From Mumia flava (GTDB taxonomy: Bacteria > Actinomycetota > Actinomycetes > Propionibacteriales > Nocardioidaceae): a DNA stretch of 64,000 nucleotides. A program made the translations under genes and the position numbers. The notes under the pieces were generated by a model that did not search any database, was not told the origin of the DNA, and was given only the letters and a program-made list of their open reading frames with translations. The stretch spans positions 2,728,001 to 2,792,000 of the forward strand of contig NZ_PGEZ01000001.1 of the NCBI RefSeq assembly GCF_002797495.1, in the 5' to 3' direction. Each line of letters starts with the position of its first letter. Position 1 is the first letter of the stretch. Positions 1-8,699 of the stretch are shown here, piece by piece.

Positions 1-336
1 GACGAAGCGGGCCGTGCCCTGGGCGCGTCGGCGCGGCGGACCCGGGGGCTGGCCTTCCTCGCGATCGTGCTGCTGTGCGGGAGCGCGACGGCCGCCGCCG
101 GGCCGATCGCCTTCGTCGGCCTCGGCGTCCCGTTCCTGGCTCGCGCGTGGCTGGGTTCGGACCAGCGCTGGGTGATGCCCGCCTGCGTGCTGCTGGGGCC
201 GGTCGTGCTGCTGGTCGCCGACGTGCTCGCGCGCATCGTGGTCGCTCAGGAGGTACCTGTCGGGATCGTGACCGCTCTGCTCGGCGGGCCGCTCTTCCTG
301 GCGATCGTGGTCCGACCACGGATCGAGGCGCTGTGA
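1..336 (+). CDS. fepD: FecCD-type siderophore permease, C-terminal part (cut by window edge)
   Basis: The last 111 residues of an ABC importer permease of the FecCD (BtuC-like) family; the start lies left of the window. The reading frame is open from base 1. The visible part has the family hallmark DEAGRALGA at residues 1-9 (the coupling-helix region contacting the ATPase), then GPIAFVGLGVPFLAR, which matches the equivalent stretch of the next gene, and hydrophobic helices to the end. The stop codon overlaps the GTG start of the second permease, so the two are translationally coupled and probably form a heterodimeric channel for a ferric siderophore. The fepD name is by analogy with the catecholate context and gene order, not from direct identification. 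The substrate-binding protein is expected upstream, outside the window. Confidence 0.85.
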   Translation, partial: DEAGRALGASARRTRGLAFLAIVLLCGSATAAAGPIAFVGLGVPFLARAWLGSDQRWVMPACVLLGPVVLLVADVLARIVVAQEVPVGIVTALLGGPLFLAIVVRPRIEAL

Positions 337-1379
337 GGGGCACGCCGACGCGCCGGCTGGTGCTCCGGCGCGGTGCTGTGGCGCTGCGGTGGGAGGTGCG
401 GACCGTCGCCGTCGCCGCGGGCCTGGCTGTGGCGCTGGTGATGGGCGCCACGTGTGCGGTGCTTCTGCTCGGCGACTACCCGATCGCACCCGCCGATGCG
501 GTGCGTGCCGTGCTCGGCCAGGGTGCGGACCCGCTCGCGGTCTACTTCGTGCAGGAGCAGCGGCTGCCGCGCGTCGTCTGCGCCATCCTGGTCGGGGCGG
601 CGCTGGCGGCGTCCGGATCGATCATCCAGACCCTGACCGGGAACCCGCTGGGCAGCCCGGACGTGATCGGGTTCACCACCGGGTCGGCGACCGGGGCGCT
701 CGTGATGATCGTGCTCGTCGGTTCGGGGCCGGGCATGGTGGGCGTGGCCGCGGTCGTCGGCGGGCTGGCCGTCGCGGCCCTCGTGGTCCGGCTCACCCGA
801 CGCGGCGGGATGAGCGGGTTCCGGCTCGTCCTGGTCGGGCTCGGGGTCGGACTGATCCTGGAGGCCCTGAACACCCTGCTCGTGGTCAGGGCATCGCTCG
901 CGTCCGCCCAGGACGCCGCCCAGTGGCTGGCCGGCTCGTTGAACGCCACGGGGTGGAGCGACGTTGCCGTGATCGGCGTCGCGCTGGCGCTGCTCCTGCC
1001 GCCGGCCGTCGTCCTCGCGCGGCCGCTCGAGGTGCTGCGGGCCGGTGACGAGCTGGCGGGCGGGCTCGGTGTGGGAGTCCTGCGGGTGCGTCGAGCGGCG
1101 CTCGTCGTCGGGGTGGCGCTGGTCGCGGTCGCGACCGCGGTCTGCGGGCCGATCGCCTTCGTGGCGCTGGCCGCGCCGCAGCTCGCGCGTCGGCTGACCT
1201 GGACCGGGGGGCTCGGGCTCGGGACGTCCTGCCTGGTCGGCGCGGCGCTGGTCCTGGCGTCGGACGCCGTCGCGCAGCGGCTCTTCGCGCCCACGCAGCT
1301 CGCGGTGGGGGTCGTGACCGGGTGCCTCGGCGGCGTGTACCTGATCTGGCTGCTCGTGATCGAAGGACGGAGGGCGTGA
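333..1379 (+). CDS. fepG: FecCD-type siderophore permease, second subunit
   Basis: Full-length inner-membrane permease of 348 residues, within the usual FecCD size, with about nine to ten hydrophobic segments. Family marks are an RLPR motif early in the protein (residues 72-75), a GSIIQTLTGNPLGSPDVIG stretch like the conserved Q-x-x-x-x-NPL-x-x-P segment, and GPIAFVALAAPQLAR near the C-terminus. I chose GTG at 333 because it overlaps the upstream stop and gives a normal N-terminus (VRGTPTRR, then a membrane helix); longer readings run into shadow sequence. It should pair with the preceding permease and the ATPase that follows to move a ferric siderophore into the cytoplasm. Confidence 0.9.
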   Translation: MRGTPTRRLVLRRGAVALRWEVRTVAVAAGLAVALVMGATCAVLLLGDYPIAPADAVRAVLGQGADPLAVYFVQEQRLPRVVCAILVGAALAASGSIIQTLTGNPLGSPDVIGFTTGSATGALVMIVLVGSGPGMVGVAAVVGGLAVAALVVRLTRRGGMSGFRLVLVGLGVGLILEALNTLLVVRASLASAQDAAQWLAGSLNATGWSDVAVIGVALALLLPPAVVLARPLEVLRAGDELAGGLGVGVLRVRRAALVVGVALVAVATAVCGPIAFVALAAPQLARRLTWTGGLGLGTSCLVGAALVLASDAVAQRLFAPTQLAVGVVTGCLGGVYLIWLLVIEGRRA

Positions 1380-2194
1380 TGACGACCGTGAGGACCACCG
1401 CGGAGGTCCGGCTCGAAGGGAGGGGCCTCCAGGTCGCGTACGACGGGCGTGCGGTGCTCGCCGACCTCGACATCCGGCTTCCGACCGGGCGGTTCACCGC
1501 CGTGGTCGGGCCCAACGCCTGTGGCAAGTCGACGCTCCTGCGGACGCTCGCCCGGATCCTGAGCCCGGTCCAGGGGACGGTGCTCCTCGACGGCCGGCCG
1601 ATCACCGACCGCAGCTCGAAGGAGGTCGCGCGGACGCTCGGTCTGCTGCCTCAGGCGCCCGTGGTGGTGGACGGCATCGTGGTGGAGGACCTCGTGGCGC
1701 GAGGCCGGTTCCCGCACCAGAGCCTGCTGCGCCAGTGGAGCCGCGCCGACGAGCGTGCGGTCGAGTCCGCCATGCGGCGCGCCGGCGTGCTCGACCTGCG
1801 CGACCGGGTGGTCGACGAGCTGTCCGGTGGGCAGCGGCAGCGGGTCTGGATCGCGATGGCTCTCGCCCAGGAGACCAGCCTGCTGCTGCTCGACGAGCCG
1901 ACGACGTTCCTCGACCTGGCCCACCAGGTCGAGGTCCTGGACCTGTGCGCCGACCTGGTCGAGAGCGGGACCACCGTGGTGGCGGTCCTTCACGACCTCA
2001 ACCTGGCGTTTCGCTACGCCGACCACGTGGTGGTGATGCACGACGGCGAGCTGGTCGCGCAGGGGACTCCAGCGGAGGTGGTGGACGCCGAGCTGCTCGA
2101 GCGAGTCTTCGCGCTCCCCTGCCGGGTGGTGCCCGATCCGGAGACGCGGACGCCGCTCGTGGTCCCGCTCGCCCGGAGCCGACGATGCGACTGA
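1379..2194 (+). CDS. fepC: Siderophore ABC transporter ATP-binding protein
   Basis: A 271-residue ATPase that powers the two permeases. Visible motifs are Walker A GPNACGKST (44-52), Q-loop Gln92, signature LSGGQ (148-152), Walker B LLLLDEP ending at about 174, and a switch His in the VLHDLNLAF stretch. The FepC/FhuC subfamily normally has GPNGCGKST; here the glycine is Ala. The ATG at 1379 shares its A with the previous stop codon, so it is coupled to the permease. The 3' end overlaps the start of the esterase gene by ten bases, placing uptake and intracellular iron release in one transcript. The fepC symbol is inferred from context. Confidence 0.92.
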   Translation: MTTVRTTAEVRLEGRGLQVAYDGRAVLADLDIRLPTGRFTAVVGPNACGKSTLLRTLARILSPVQGTVLLDGRPITDRSSKEVARTLGLLPQAPVVVDGIVVEDLVARGRFPHQSLLRQWSRADERAVESAMRRAGVLDLRDRVVDELSGGQRQRVWIAMALAQETSLLLLDEPTTFLDLAHQVEVLDLCADLVESGTTVVAVLHDLNLAFRYADHVVVMHDGELVAQGTPAEVVDAELLERVFALPCRVVPDPETRTPLVVPLARSRRCD

Positions 2195-3375
2195 AGCCTC
2201 CGAAGGTCCCACGTCCGACCCCGGCGCGTGTGGTGGAGTCTCCCCTGGTGGCGCGCCTGCTGGAACGCGGCGGCGCGGCGGCGCTCGAGGCGTACGCCGC
2301 GCGGGTGCCGACCCCCTGGGTCGAGAGGGCTGCCGAGGGCGACGACGCGATCGTGACCTTCGTCTGGTCGGACGCCGACGCGGTCGAGGTGCTGCTCTTC
2401 GTGAACAGGCTGACCGACGAGACGGATCTCGGTCGCAGTCTGATGCGCCGTATCGAGGGGACCGACCTGTGGACGCTGTCGTACCAGGTCTCCTCCCGCT
2501 GGCGCGGGTCGTACGCCTTCCTCCCGCGGTTCCCCGGGCAGCATGCTCCCTGGTTGGCCGGTGACCACGTCGCGCTGCGGGCCGCGCTCGACCGGGGTCG
2601 GAGCGACCCTACGAACCCGTCGACCTGCCGCAACCGCGCCGGCGTCGTCCAGTCGGTGGCAGCGGGACCACGAGCACCGGCCGAAAGCTGGCTCCAGCGC
2701 CGACCGGGCGTCCCGCCCGGCACGGTCGAGCGGCGGATCGGACCGCGTGGCCGGACGGTCTGGGTCTACCGGCCACCCGGTGACGCGGGGAGCGGGGGGC
2801 CGTCGGGCGCGGTCGTCGCGCTCGACGGCGACGTCTGGACGTCGACCCAGGACCTGCCCACGTCGCTGGACAACCTGATCGCGGACGGACGGATCCCCCC
2901 GGTCCACGGGTTCCTCCTGGACTCCGGGAGCCGGGAGGAGCGCTGGCGGGACCTGAGCGACGACGGCGGGTTCGAGGACTACCTCGCCGACGACCTGCTG
3001 CCCTGGGCGCGCGAGCAGGAGAACGTCGCGCACGGTGCGGAGTCCGTGGTCGTGGCGGGGCAGAGCCTGGGCGGACTCAGTGCCCTGCGTGCCGGCCTGC
3101 ACCGTCCGGACGCCGTCGGGGCGGTCGTCTCACAGTCCGCGTCACTGTGGCACGACGACCTCGTCGATGATCTCGAACGCTGCACGGCGCTCCCGCGAAC
3201 CTACCTCGAGGTCGGCTCGCAGGAGTGGGTGCTCGTGGAGCCGCACCGGCGCCTGGTGTCCGCGCTCGAGCGCACCGGTGCGCCGTTCCGGTCGGTCGAG
3301 TTCGAGGGCGGGCACGACTACGCCTGCTGGCGCTCGGGGATCGCCGAGGGTCTCGTGTGGGCGCTCGGTACGTGA
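2185..3375 (+). CDS. fes: Enterochelin esterase (Fes-like)
   Basis: A 396-residue cytoplasmic alpha/beta hydrolase expected to cut the trilactone of a ferric enterobactin-type siderophore and release iron. It has the two-part Fes layout: an N-terminal all-beta domain (about 35-180, including VTFVWSD and the LPRFPG region) and a C-terminal esterase-D-like domain. The nucleophile elbow is GQSLGG with Ser294. The catalytic His is His377 in GGHDYACWRSG, which closely resembles the Fes C-terminal motif. It begins with ATG at 2185 inside the ATPase gene and ends 14 bases before the convergent regulator gene. A Fes homologue beside an EntF-like synthetase supports a cyclic DHB-serine ester as the siderophore. 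Confidence 0.88.
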   Translation: MRLKPPKVPRPTPARVVESPLVARLLERGGAAALEAYAARVPTPWVERAAEGDDAIVTFVWSDADAVEVLLFVNRLTDETDLGRSLMRRIEGTDLWTLSYQVSSRWRGSYAFLPRFPGQHAPWLAGDHVALRAALDRGRSDPTNPSTCRNRAGVVQSVAAGPRAPAESWLQRRPGVPPGTVERRIGPRGRTVWVYRPPGDAGSGGPSGAVVALDGDVWTSTQDLPTSLDNLIADGRIPPVHGFLLDSGSREERWRDLSDDGGFEDYLADDLLPWAREQENVAHGAESVVVAGQSLGGLSALRAGLHRPDAVGAVVSQSASLWHDDLVDDLERCTALPRTYLEVGSQEWVLVEPHRRLVSALERTGAPFRSVEFEGGHDYACWRSGIAEGLVWALGT

Positions 3376-3389
3376 GTGCCCGGGCTGGC

Positions 3390-4067
3390 TCAGTCGCCGA
3401 CCACGAGGTCCCGGGCGACGTGCGCGGCCGCTGCTGCCGCGGCAGCGCTGGGGTCCTGTGCCGCGATCGCGTCCAGGATCGCGGCGTGGTCGGAGTGACG
3501 CTGCGCGGTGTCGGCGGCGTGGGCGACCGAGCCGTCCCGCATCCAGGTCCGCAGGCCGGCGGTGATCCCCGCGTAGAGCTCGGCGAGGAACGGGTTGCGC
3601 GCGGCGGCGAACAGCAGCGCGTGGAACTGTCCCGGGGTCAGCCCGCGCTCGATCTGCTGCGCGCTCGCGCCGGCGACGTCGCTCTCGTGGGCGGAGCGCA
3701 GCAGCGCGAGGTCGTCGTCGGTGCGGTTCTTCGCTGCCAGCTCGGCCGCCTCCACCTCGAGCGCACGGCGTACGGCCAGCACGTCGTCGATGGTGTGCTG
3801 GGTGACGACGTCGGACAGCACGGAGCTGACCGGGTTGCGCGCGCGGACGAACGTCCCGCGGCTGCGGGCCGGCTCGAGCATGCCGAGGTTGGCCAGGGCA
3901 CGGACGGCCTCGCGGATCGTGCTGCGGCCGACGCCGAGCTCGGCCGCGAGCTCGCTCTCGGTGGGGATGCGGGAGTTCACCGGCCAGCGCCCGCTGGTGA
4001 TGTTGTCCCGCAGGACGCGCACGGTCTCGCGCGCCCGCTCGGTCCCCAGCCCGCCTGTCTCGTTCAC
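3390..4067 (-). CDS. GntR-family (FadR/FCD subfamily) transcriptional regulator
   Basis: A 225-residue DNA-binding regulator. The N-terminal winged helix-turn-helix (about 1-75) contains RIPTESELAAELGVGRSTIR, typical of GntR proteins. The C-terminal all-helical FCD domain has spaced histidines (in FHALLF, HSDHAAI and AAHVARD) of the kind that bind a metal and small carboxylates in this family. I start it at GTG 4067, preceded by GGGAGA at a good distance; a longer reading to 4145 lacks a site. A TACGAT -10-like hexamer lies at 4108-4113 on this strand. Its ligand is unknown. It stands between the esterase and the glycosyltransferase operon and could regulate either, or itself. Confidence 0.8.
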   Translation of the reverse strand: MNETGGLGTERARETVRVLRDNITSGRWPVNSRIPTESELAAELGVGRSTIREAVRALANLGMLEPARSRGTFVRARNPVSSVLSDVVTQHTIDDVLAVRRALEVEAAELAAKNRTDDDLALLRSAHESDVAGASAQQIERGLTPGQFHALLFAAARNPFLAELYAGITAGLRTWMRDGSVAHAADTAQRHSDHAAILDAIAAQDPSAAAAAAAAHVARDLVVGD

Positions 4068-4173
4068 GGTTCTCCCGTCCTGGCCGGTCCGTCGAGGGTT
4101 CGGGCCGATCGTAGCGGCTCGGGCGGGATCGGTGACCTGCGTCACTTCTCGGACGGGTGTTGGACAGCAACAA

Positions 4174-4220
4174 GATCAGATGAAAGAGTTTGGTTAGGCA
4201 AGGCTAATCAACATCTGATC
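4174..4220. repeat. Perfect 9-bp inverted repeat flanking an iron box
   Basis: GATCAGATG at 4174-4182 and its exact reverse complement CATCTGATC at 4212-4220 bracket the iron box at 4193-4211. Each arm is itself nearly palindromic (CATCnGATG type). The same word occurs beside the two other iron boxes in this window. It looks like an operator for a second DNA-binding protein, but none is identified. Confidence 0.6.
4193..4211 (+). promoter_or_regulatory. DtxR/IdeR-type iron box upstream of the glycosyltransferase operon
   Basis: Reading from 4194, TTAGGCAAGGCTAATCAA matches the actinobacterial iron-box consensus TTAGGTTAGGCTAACCTAA at 14 of 19 positions. It lies about 50 bases before the ATG at 4263 and about 125 bases from the start of the divergent regulator. 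By analogy with IdeR/DtxR/DmdR sites it should repress transcription when iron is plentiful. Its position favours control of the glycosyltransferase operon. Confidence 0.7.
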
Positions 4221-4262
4221 ATATCTCCGCCGTGCAGGCGGACCCGTCGAAGGAACTGCCGC

Positions 4263-5096
4263 ATGACCTCGCGACCCTCCGCGCCCACCGTCACCGTCGT
4301 CGTCCCGGCCTACAACGAGGCACGCAACCTCGAGGTCGTCCTGCCGCAGCTACCTCCCGTCGACGAGGTCGTCGTCGTCGACGGGCACTCGACCGACGAC
4401 ACCGCGGCGGTGGTCGCGCGGGTGATGCCGAAGGCGGTGCTGGTCCAGCAGAGCCGGCGCGGGAAGGGCAACGCCCTGGCGTGCGGGTTCGCGACGGCGA
4501 CCAGCGACATCGTGGTGATGTTCGACGCCGACGGCTCGGCCGACCCGGCCGAGATCGCGCCGATGGTCGACGCTCTGGTCAGCGGTGCCGACGTCGCCAA
4601 GGGATCGCGAGCCCTGCCCGGCGGCGGCAGCGTCGACCTCACCACGATCAGGGCGCTCGGCAACCGGACTCTCACCGGGCTCGTCAACCGGCTGTTCCGC
4701 ACCGGCTACACGGACCTCTGCTACGGCTACAACGCGTTCTGGCGCGACCTGGTGCCGACGTTCGACCTGCCGGACCCGGCACCGCGCGACGACGTGATGC
4801 TGTGGGGGGACGGGTTCGAGATCGAGACCGTCCTGAACTGTCGGGCGGCGGCGGCGCGGATGCGCGTCGTCGAGGTGCCGAGCCACGAGCTGGCGCGGAT
4901 CCACGGCACGAGCAACCTGCACGCCGTCCGCGACGGGATGCGTGTCCTGCGGACGATCATGGCCGAGCGCCGCCGCATGCGCGGTGCCGACCTGGCAGCG
5001 GCGGCCGCGGTCGTGGCGAGCGCGCCCGCAGTCGTCGAGCCCACGGCCGCTCACGTCGACCGCGGTGGCGACGTCCCCGTCGACCGCGCGGCGTGA
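4263..5096 (+). CDS. Family 2 glycosyltransferase (dolichyl-phosphate-mannose-synthase-like)
   Basis: A 277-residue GT-A fold transferase. It opens with TVVVPAYNEA (11-20), has VVVVDGHSTDD for nucleotide binding, KGNAL, and the metal-binding FDADGSAD with Asp88 and Asp90. No membrane helices are evident, so it probably works on the cytoplasmic face with a polyprenyl-phosphate or lipid acceptor. ATG 4263 is preceded by AAGGA at a suitable distance. It is the first gene of a six-gene operon and follows an iron box. The next gene starts ten bases after its stop. The donor sugar and acceptor cannot be told from sequence. Confidence 0.85.
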   Translation: MTSRPSAPTVTVVVPAYNEARNLEVVLPQLPPVDEVVVVDGHSTDDTAAVVARVMPKAVLVQQSRRGKGNALACGFATATSDIVVMFDADGSADPAEIAPMVDALVSGADVAKGSRALPGGGSVDLTTIRALGNRTLTGLVNRLFRTGYTDLCYGYNAFWRDLVPTFDLPDPAPRDDVMLWGDGFEIETVLNCRAAAARMRVVEVPSHELARIHGTSNLHAVRDGMRVLRTIMAERRRMRGADLAAAAAVVASAPAVVEPTAAHVDRGGDVPVDRAA

Positions 5097-5106
5097 CGAG
5101 GCCCTC

Positions 5107-7389
5107 GTGACCCCCGCATCCCCGTCTGCGCCACCGGTCACGGTCGTGATCTGCGCGTACACCGAGCGTCGGCTGGCCGCCCTGCGGCGCGCGGTCGTGG
5201 CGGTGCGCGCCCAGCTCGGTGACGACGACCGTCTCGTGGTCGTCATCGACCACAACCCCGGGCTCCTGCGCGCGTGCCGTGCGTCGCTGGACTGCGAGGT
5301 GGTGGCGTCGCAGGGCAGACCCGGGTTGTCCGGCGCCCGCAACACCGGGGCCGCACGCTCCGTCGGGCGTGGTGTCGTGGCCTTCCTCGACGACGACGCG
5401 TGCCCGCGCGCCGGATGGCTGGCGGCGATGCGCGACGCGTTCGCCGAGGACGACGTCGTGGCGGTCGGTGGTGCCGTCCGAGCGCGGTGGGTCGACGACG
5501 CGCCACGCTGGTTCCCCGTCGAGCTCGGCTGGGTGGTGGGCTGCGACTACCGGGGCCTGCCGGGGGACGGGGCCCAGGTCCGCAACCCGATCGGGGCGAG
5601 CATGGCGGTCCGCGCGGACGCGCTCGACCGCGTCGGCGGGTTCAGCGAGGAGCTCGGACGGGTCGGCGCGCTCCCGGTGGGGTGCGAGGAGACCGAGCTG
5701 GCGATCCGGATCGCCGGGGCCGTCCCCGACGGACGGATCGTGCGGATCACCGGCGCCGTCGTCGACCACGACGTACCGTCCGAGCGCGCTCGCCTCGGGT
5801 ACGTCCTGCGTCGCGGCTGGCACGAGGGGCGCTCCAAGGCTCGGCTGGCCAGGATGGCCGGCCCCGGGACGGCGCTCGCGTCGGAGCGCGACTACCTGCG
5901 CCGGGTCGTCCCCACCGGCGTGGTCACGCACCTGGTCGCGCCGCTGCGGCGCGGTGACGTCGCCGGGCCGTCGAGAGCCGTCGTGCTCGCCGCGGCCGTG
6001 CTGGCGACGGCAGCCGGGTACCTCGGCAGCCGGGCCCTCGGCCTCGGTACGCGCTCGCACGCGACGCCGGCGCTCCGAGCGCGTGGAGGAGCCGACCCGG
6101 GAGCGGGTGCCGACTCACGCGGGTTCGTCCCGATCGCCTGCACCGACCTCGAGCTGGGGGCTGACGCTGACCAGGCCCCGGGGGACGGGGCCGTCAACGC
6201 GCGCGGCGAGGCGGCGGTGCTCGTACGCGACCACGGCTGGCCGACCGCCTTCGTCAGGCTGGACCGGGCAACCCCGCCGCGGCTCCGCGAGCAGGTGAAG
6301 GACGTGGTCGGAGACTCACCCACGACCCGCCCGGAGCGCTGGCCGTGGGGCATGCCGCCCGTCGACGCGTCGATCACCGTGGTCGTCTGTTCGCTCGGAC
6401 AGGACCCGCGCCTGCGCGCGACCGTGGACCTCGTGCTGGCCCAGGACCACCCCGACCTCGAGGTCGTGGTCGTGGACAACGACCCTGCGCGCGGCACCGT
6501 CCGCCGTCTGCTCGCGCCGGTCACCGACGCCCGCGTGCGGATCGTCGACGAACCCCGCCGCGGGCTGTCCGAGGCCCGCAACACCGGTCTGGCGGCGGCT
6601 CGCGGCGCGATCGTCGCCTACACCGACGACGACGCCCGGCCCGACGCCGACTGGGTCTCGGCGCTGCTCCGCGGGTTCGGGCCCGACCTGGCCTCGGGCC
6701 CCGCGTGCGTCACCGGCCTCGTGGTTCCGGCCGGGTTCGACACGTCGGCCCAGCTGCTCTTCGAGGAGACCGGCGGCTTCGGCAAGGGCTTCGCCGCCAC
6801 GTACTGGTCCGCGCGGACGCCGGCGCAGCGCCCGCTCGGCGGCGCCGCCCGCCCGGGTCGGCGCGGCGTCGCGTTCCCGTACGGCGCGGGGGAGATGGGG
6901 TCCGGCAACAACATGGCGTTCCGTGCCGACGTGCTGCGCCGCGTCGGGGGGTTCGACGTCGCGCTCGGCGCCGGGACGCCGACCCGGGGTGGAGAGGACC
7001 TCGACATCCTCCGCACGCTCTACCTCGAGGGGGAGACCGTCCTCTACCTCCCGGCTGCCGTCGTCCGCCACCACCACCGCGACTCGCTCGACGCGCTGCG
7101 CACCCAGATGTTCGGCTACGGGTCGGGGATGGCGGCCTCGGTCACCAAGCTCGTCGTGACCCGGCCGGCCACGGCTCTGCGGGTGCTGCGCGTCCTCCCC
7201 GCGGCGGCGCGTCTGCTGCTCGACCCCGGATCGCCGAAGAACGAGTCGCGCACCGCCGCGTACCCTGCCGACGTGGTGCGGGCCGAGGTGCGGGGGTACG
7301 TCGCGGGGCCCTGGCTGTACGTCCGGTCCCGTGCGGCGACGCGGCGGCAGCGGCCGTCCGCCTCGGTGGGCTGCGAGGCCGGGCGGTGA
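5107..7389 (+). CDS. Tandem two-domain family 2 glycosyltransferase
   Basis: A 760-residue protein with two complete GT2 domains in one chain. Domain one (about 8-300) has VTVVICAYTERRL and the acidic FLDDDACPR motif. Domain two (about 415-720) has ITVVVCSLGQD, VVVVDNDPARG, RRGLSEARNTG and YTDDDARPD. The linker includes a small module (about 335-400: FVPIACTDLELG ... LVRDHGWPTAFVRL) often seen ahead of actinobacterial GT2 domains, suggesting fusion of two formerly separate genes. The start is GTG 5107, ten bases after the previous stop; the end overlaps the next gene by four bases. It could add two successive sugars in one polymer-building pathway. Confidence 0.83.
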   Translation: MTPASPSAPPVTVVICAYTERRLAALRRAVVAVRAQLGDDDRLVVVIDHNPGLLRACRASLDCEVVASQGRPGLSGARNTGAARSVGRGVVAFLDDDACPRAGWLAAMRDAFAEDDVVAVGGAVRARWVDDAPRWFPVELGWVVGCDYRGLPGDGAQVRNPIGASMAVRADALDRVGGFSEELGRVGALPVGCEETELAIRIAGAVPDGRIVRITGAVVDHDVPSERARLGYVLRRGWHEGRSKARLARMAGPGTALASERDYLRRVVPTGVVTHLVAPLRRGDVAGPSRAVVLAAAVLATAAGYLGSRALGLGTRSHATPALRARGGADPGAGADSRGFVPIACTDLELGADADQAPGDGAVNARGEAAVLVRDHGWPTAFVRLDRATPPRLREQVKDVVGDSPTTRPERWPWGMPPVDASITVVVCSLGQDPRLRATVDLVLAQDHPDLEVVVVDNDPARGTVRRLLAPVTDARVRIVDEPRRGLSEARNTGLAAARGAIVAYTDDDARPDADWVSALLRGFGPDLASGPACVTGLVVPAGFDTSAQLLFEETGGFGKGFAATYWSARTPAQRPLGGAARPGRRGVAFPYGAGEMGSGNNMAFRADVLRRVGGFDVALGAGTPTRGGEDLDILRTLYLEGETVLYLPAAVVRHHHRDSLDALRTQMFGYGSGMAASVTKLVVTRPATALRVLRVLPAAARLLLDPGSPKNESRTAAYPADVVRAEVRGYVAGPWLYVRSRAATRRQRPSASVGCEAGR

Positions 7390-8699
7390 GCGTCCTGCCC
7401 GGGTCGCGGATGGAGCGCAACGCAGGCGTCCTGCTGCTCTCGTCGGCCGCGACGAGCATCCTCGGGTTCGCCTACTGGTACGCGGCGGAGCGGACGTTCG
7501 CGACGGCGGAGGTCGGTCGTGCCTCGACCGTCGTCACCACCGCGACGATGCTCGGCACGCTGGCGTGCCTGTCGCTCGGCGGGATGTACGAGCGGTTCCT
7601 CCCTGCGTCCGGCCACCGCGTGCGCGCGCTGATCGCCGGCGGGATCGGCGCGGTCGGGCTCAGCGGGATGCTGATCGGTTGCGTGTTCGCGGCGATCGAC
7701 CCGTCGCCGGCGATGTTCGACGCGTCGGTCGAGCGCGTCGCCTTCCCTGCGGTCGTCGTCGCCCTCGCGCTGTTCGCGCTCGCCGACCCGATCGCGGTGG
7801 GGCTGCGCGAGCCGCGTGCGGTCGCGGCGAAGAACGTCGGGTTCGGTGTCGCGAAGCTCGCCGTTCTCGTCCCGCTCGCCGGTACGGGTGCGGTCGCGAT
7901 CTACGGATCCTGGACGCTGCTCGCGCTGGTCGCCACGACGACGACGCTGGTGTGGGCGCTGGCCCGCGGGAGCCGCGCCGTCGCCGCCGCGGACCCCACC
8001 CTGCCGAGGGTGCGGCTGCTGCTGTCGCACCACGGCGCCGTGCTCGCGCTCATGCTGGTCGGCACGGTGACGCCGCTGTGCCTGCCGCTGATCGTGCTCG
8101 ACCGCCTGGGTCCCGAGAGCGCGGCCCACTTCAACGTCGCCCAGGTGATCGTGGTGGCGGTGACGATGATGATCGCGGCGTGCGGCTCCTCGTTCATCGC
8201 CGAGGCGGCCCAGCCCGGGGCCGACCCCCGAGCGGCGCTGCGGCAGCTCGCCCGGATGCTGGTCGCGCTCGGGCTGGCCGGCGCCGCAGGGCTGGCACTG
8301 ATCGGACCCCTCATGCTGCGGCTGGTCGGCGTCGACTACGCCGCGGAGTCCGGCCGCTACCTGCAGGTCGCCGGAGCGGCCCTGCTGCCGCAGACCTTCG
8401 TCGGGGCGTACGCGTTGCTGTGCCGGCTGGAGAGCCGGCTGCGTCTGCTCGTCGCCGTCCAGGTGGTGGCCGTCGTCGGCATCATCGGGGGCACGCTGCT
8501 GCTCGTCGACGCGCTCGGGGTCACCGGCGTCGGTGTGGCGATGCTGGCCACCGAGTCGGCGTGCGCCGCGATCGTCGCCGTCCCGACGATGCTCGCCGTG
8601 CGACGGATCACCGGGGCCTCGCGCGACGACGCACCCGGCCGGCATCCCGCCGTCGGTGCGGGGTCCACCGTCCCGGCCGATCGGAGGGCGCTGCGATGA
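7386..8699 (+). CDS. Polysaccharide flippase-like membrane protein (MOP/Wzx type)
   Basis: A 437-residue multi-pass membrane protein with about twelve hydrophobic segments, the size and spacing of Wzx-type exporters of lipid-linked oligosaccharides. It begins MERNAGVLLLSSAATSILGF (from residue 9), the usual first helix of these flippases, and contains FNVAQVIV and YLQVAGAALLPQTF in the membrane core. It starts at GTG 7386 overlapping the previous stop by four bases. The protein family is variable in sequence, so the assignment rests on topology, size and neighbours (four glycosyltransferase genes). It would move the product of these transferases across the membrane. Confidence 0.75.
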   Translation: MSVLPGSRMERNAGVLLLSSAATSILGFAYWYAAERTFATAEVGRASTVVTTATMLGTLACLSLGGMYERFLPASGHRVRALIAGGIGAVGLSGMLIGCVFAAIDPSPAMFDASVERVAFPAVVVALALFALADPIAVGLREPRAVAAKNVGFGVAKLAVLVPLAGTGAVAIYGSWTLLALVATTTTLVWALARGSRAVAAADPTLPRVRLLLSHHGAVLALMLVGTVTPLCLPLIVLDRLGPESAAHFNVAQVIVVAVTMMIAACGSSFIAEAAQPGADPRAALRQLARMLVALGLAGAAGLALIGPLMLRLVGVDYAAESGRYLQVAGAALLPQTFVGAYALLCRLESRLRLLVAVQVVAVVGIIGGTLLLVDALGVTGVGVAMLATESACAAIVAVPTMLAVRRITGASRDDAPGRHPAVGAGSTVPADRRALR

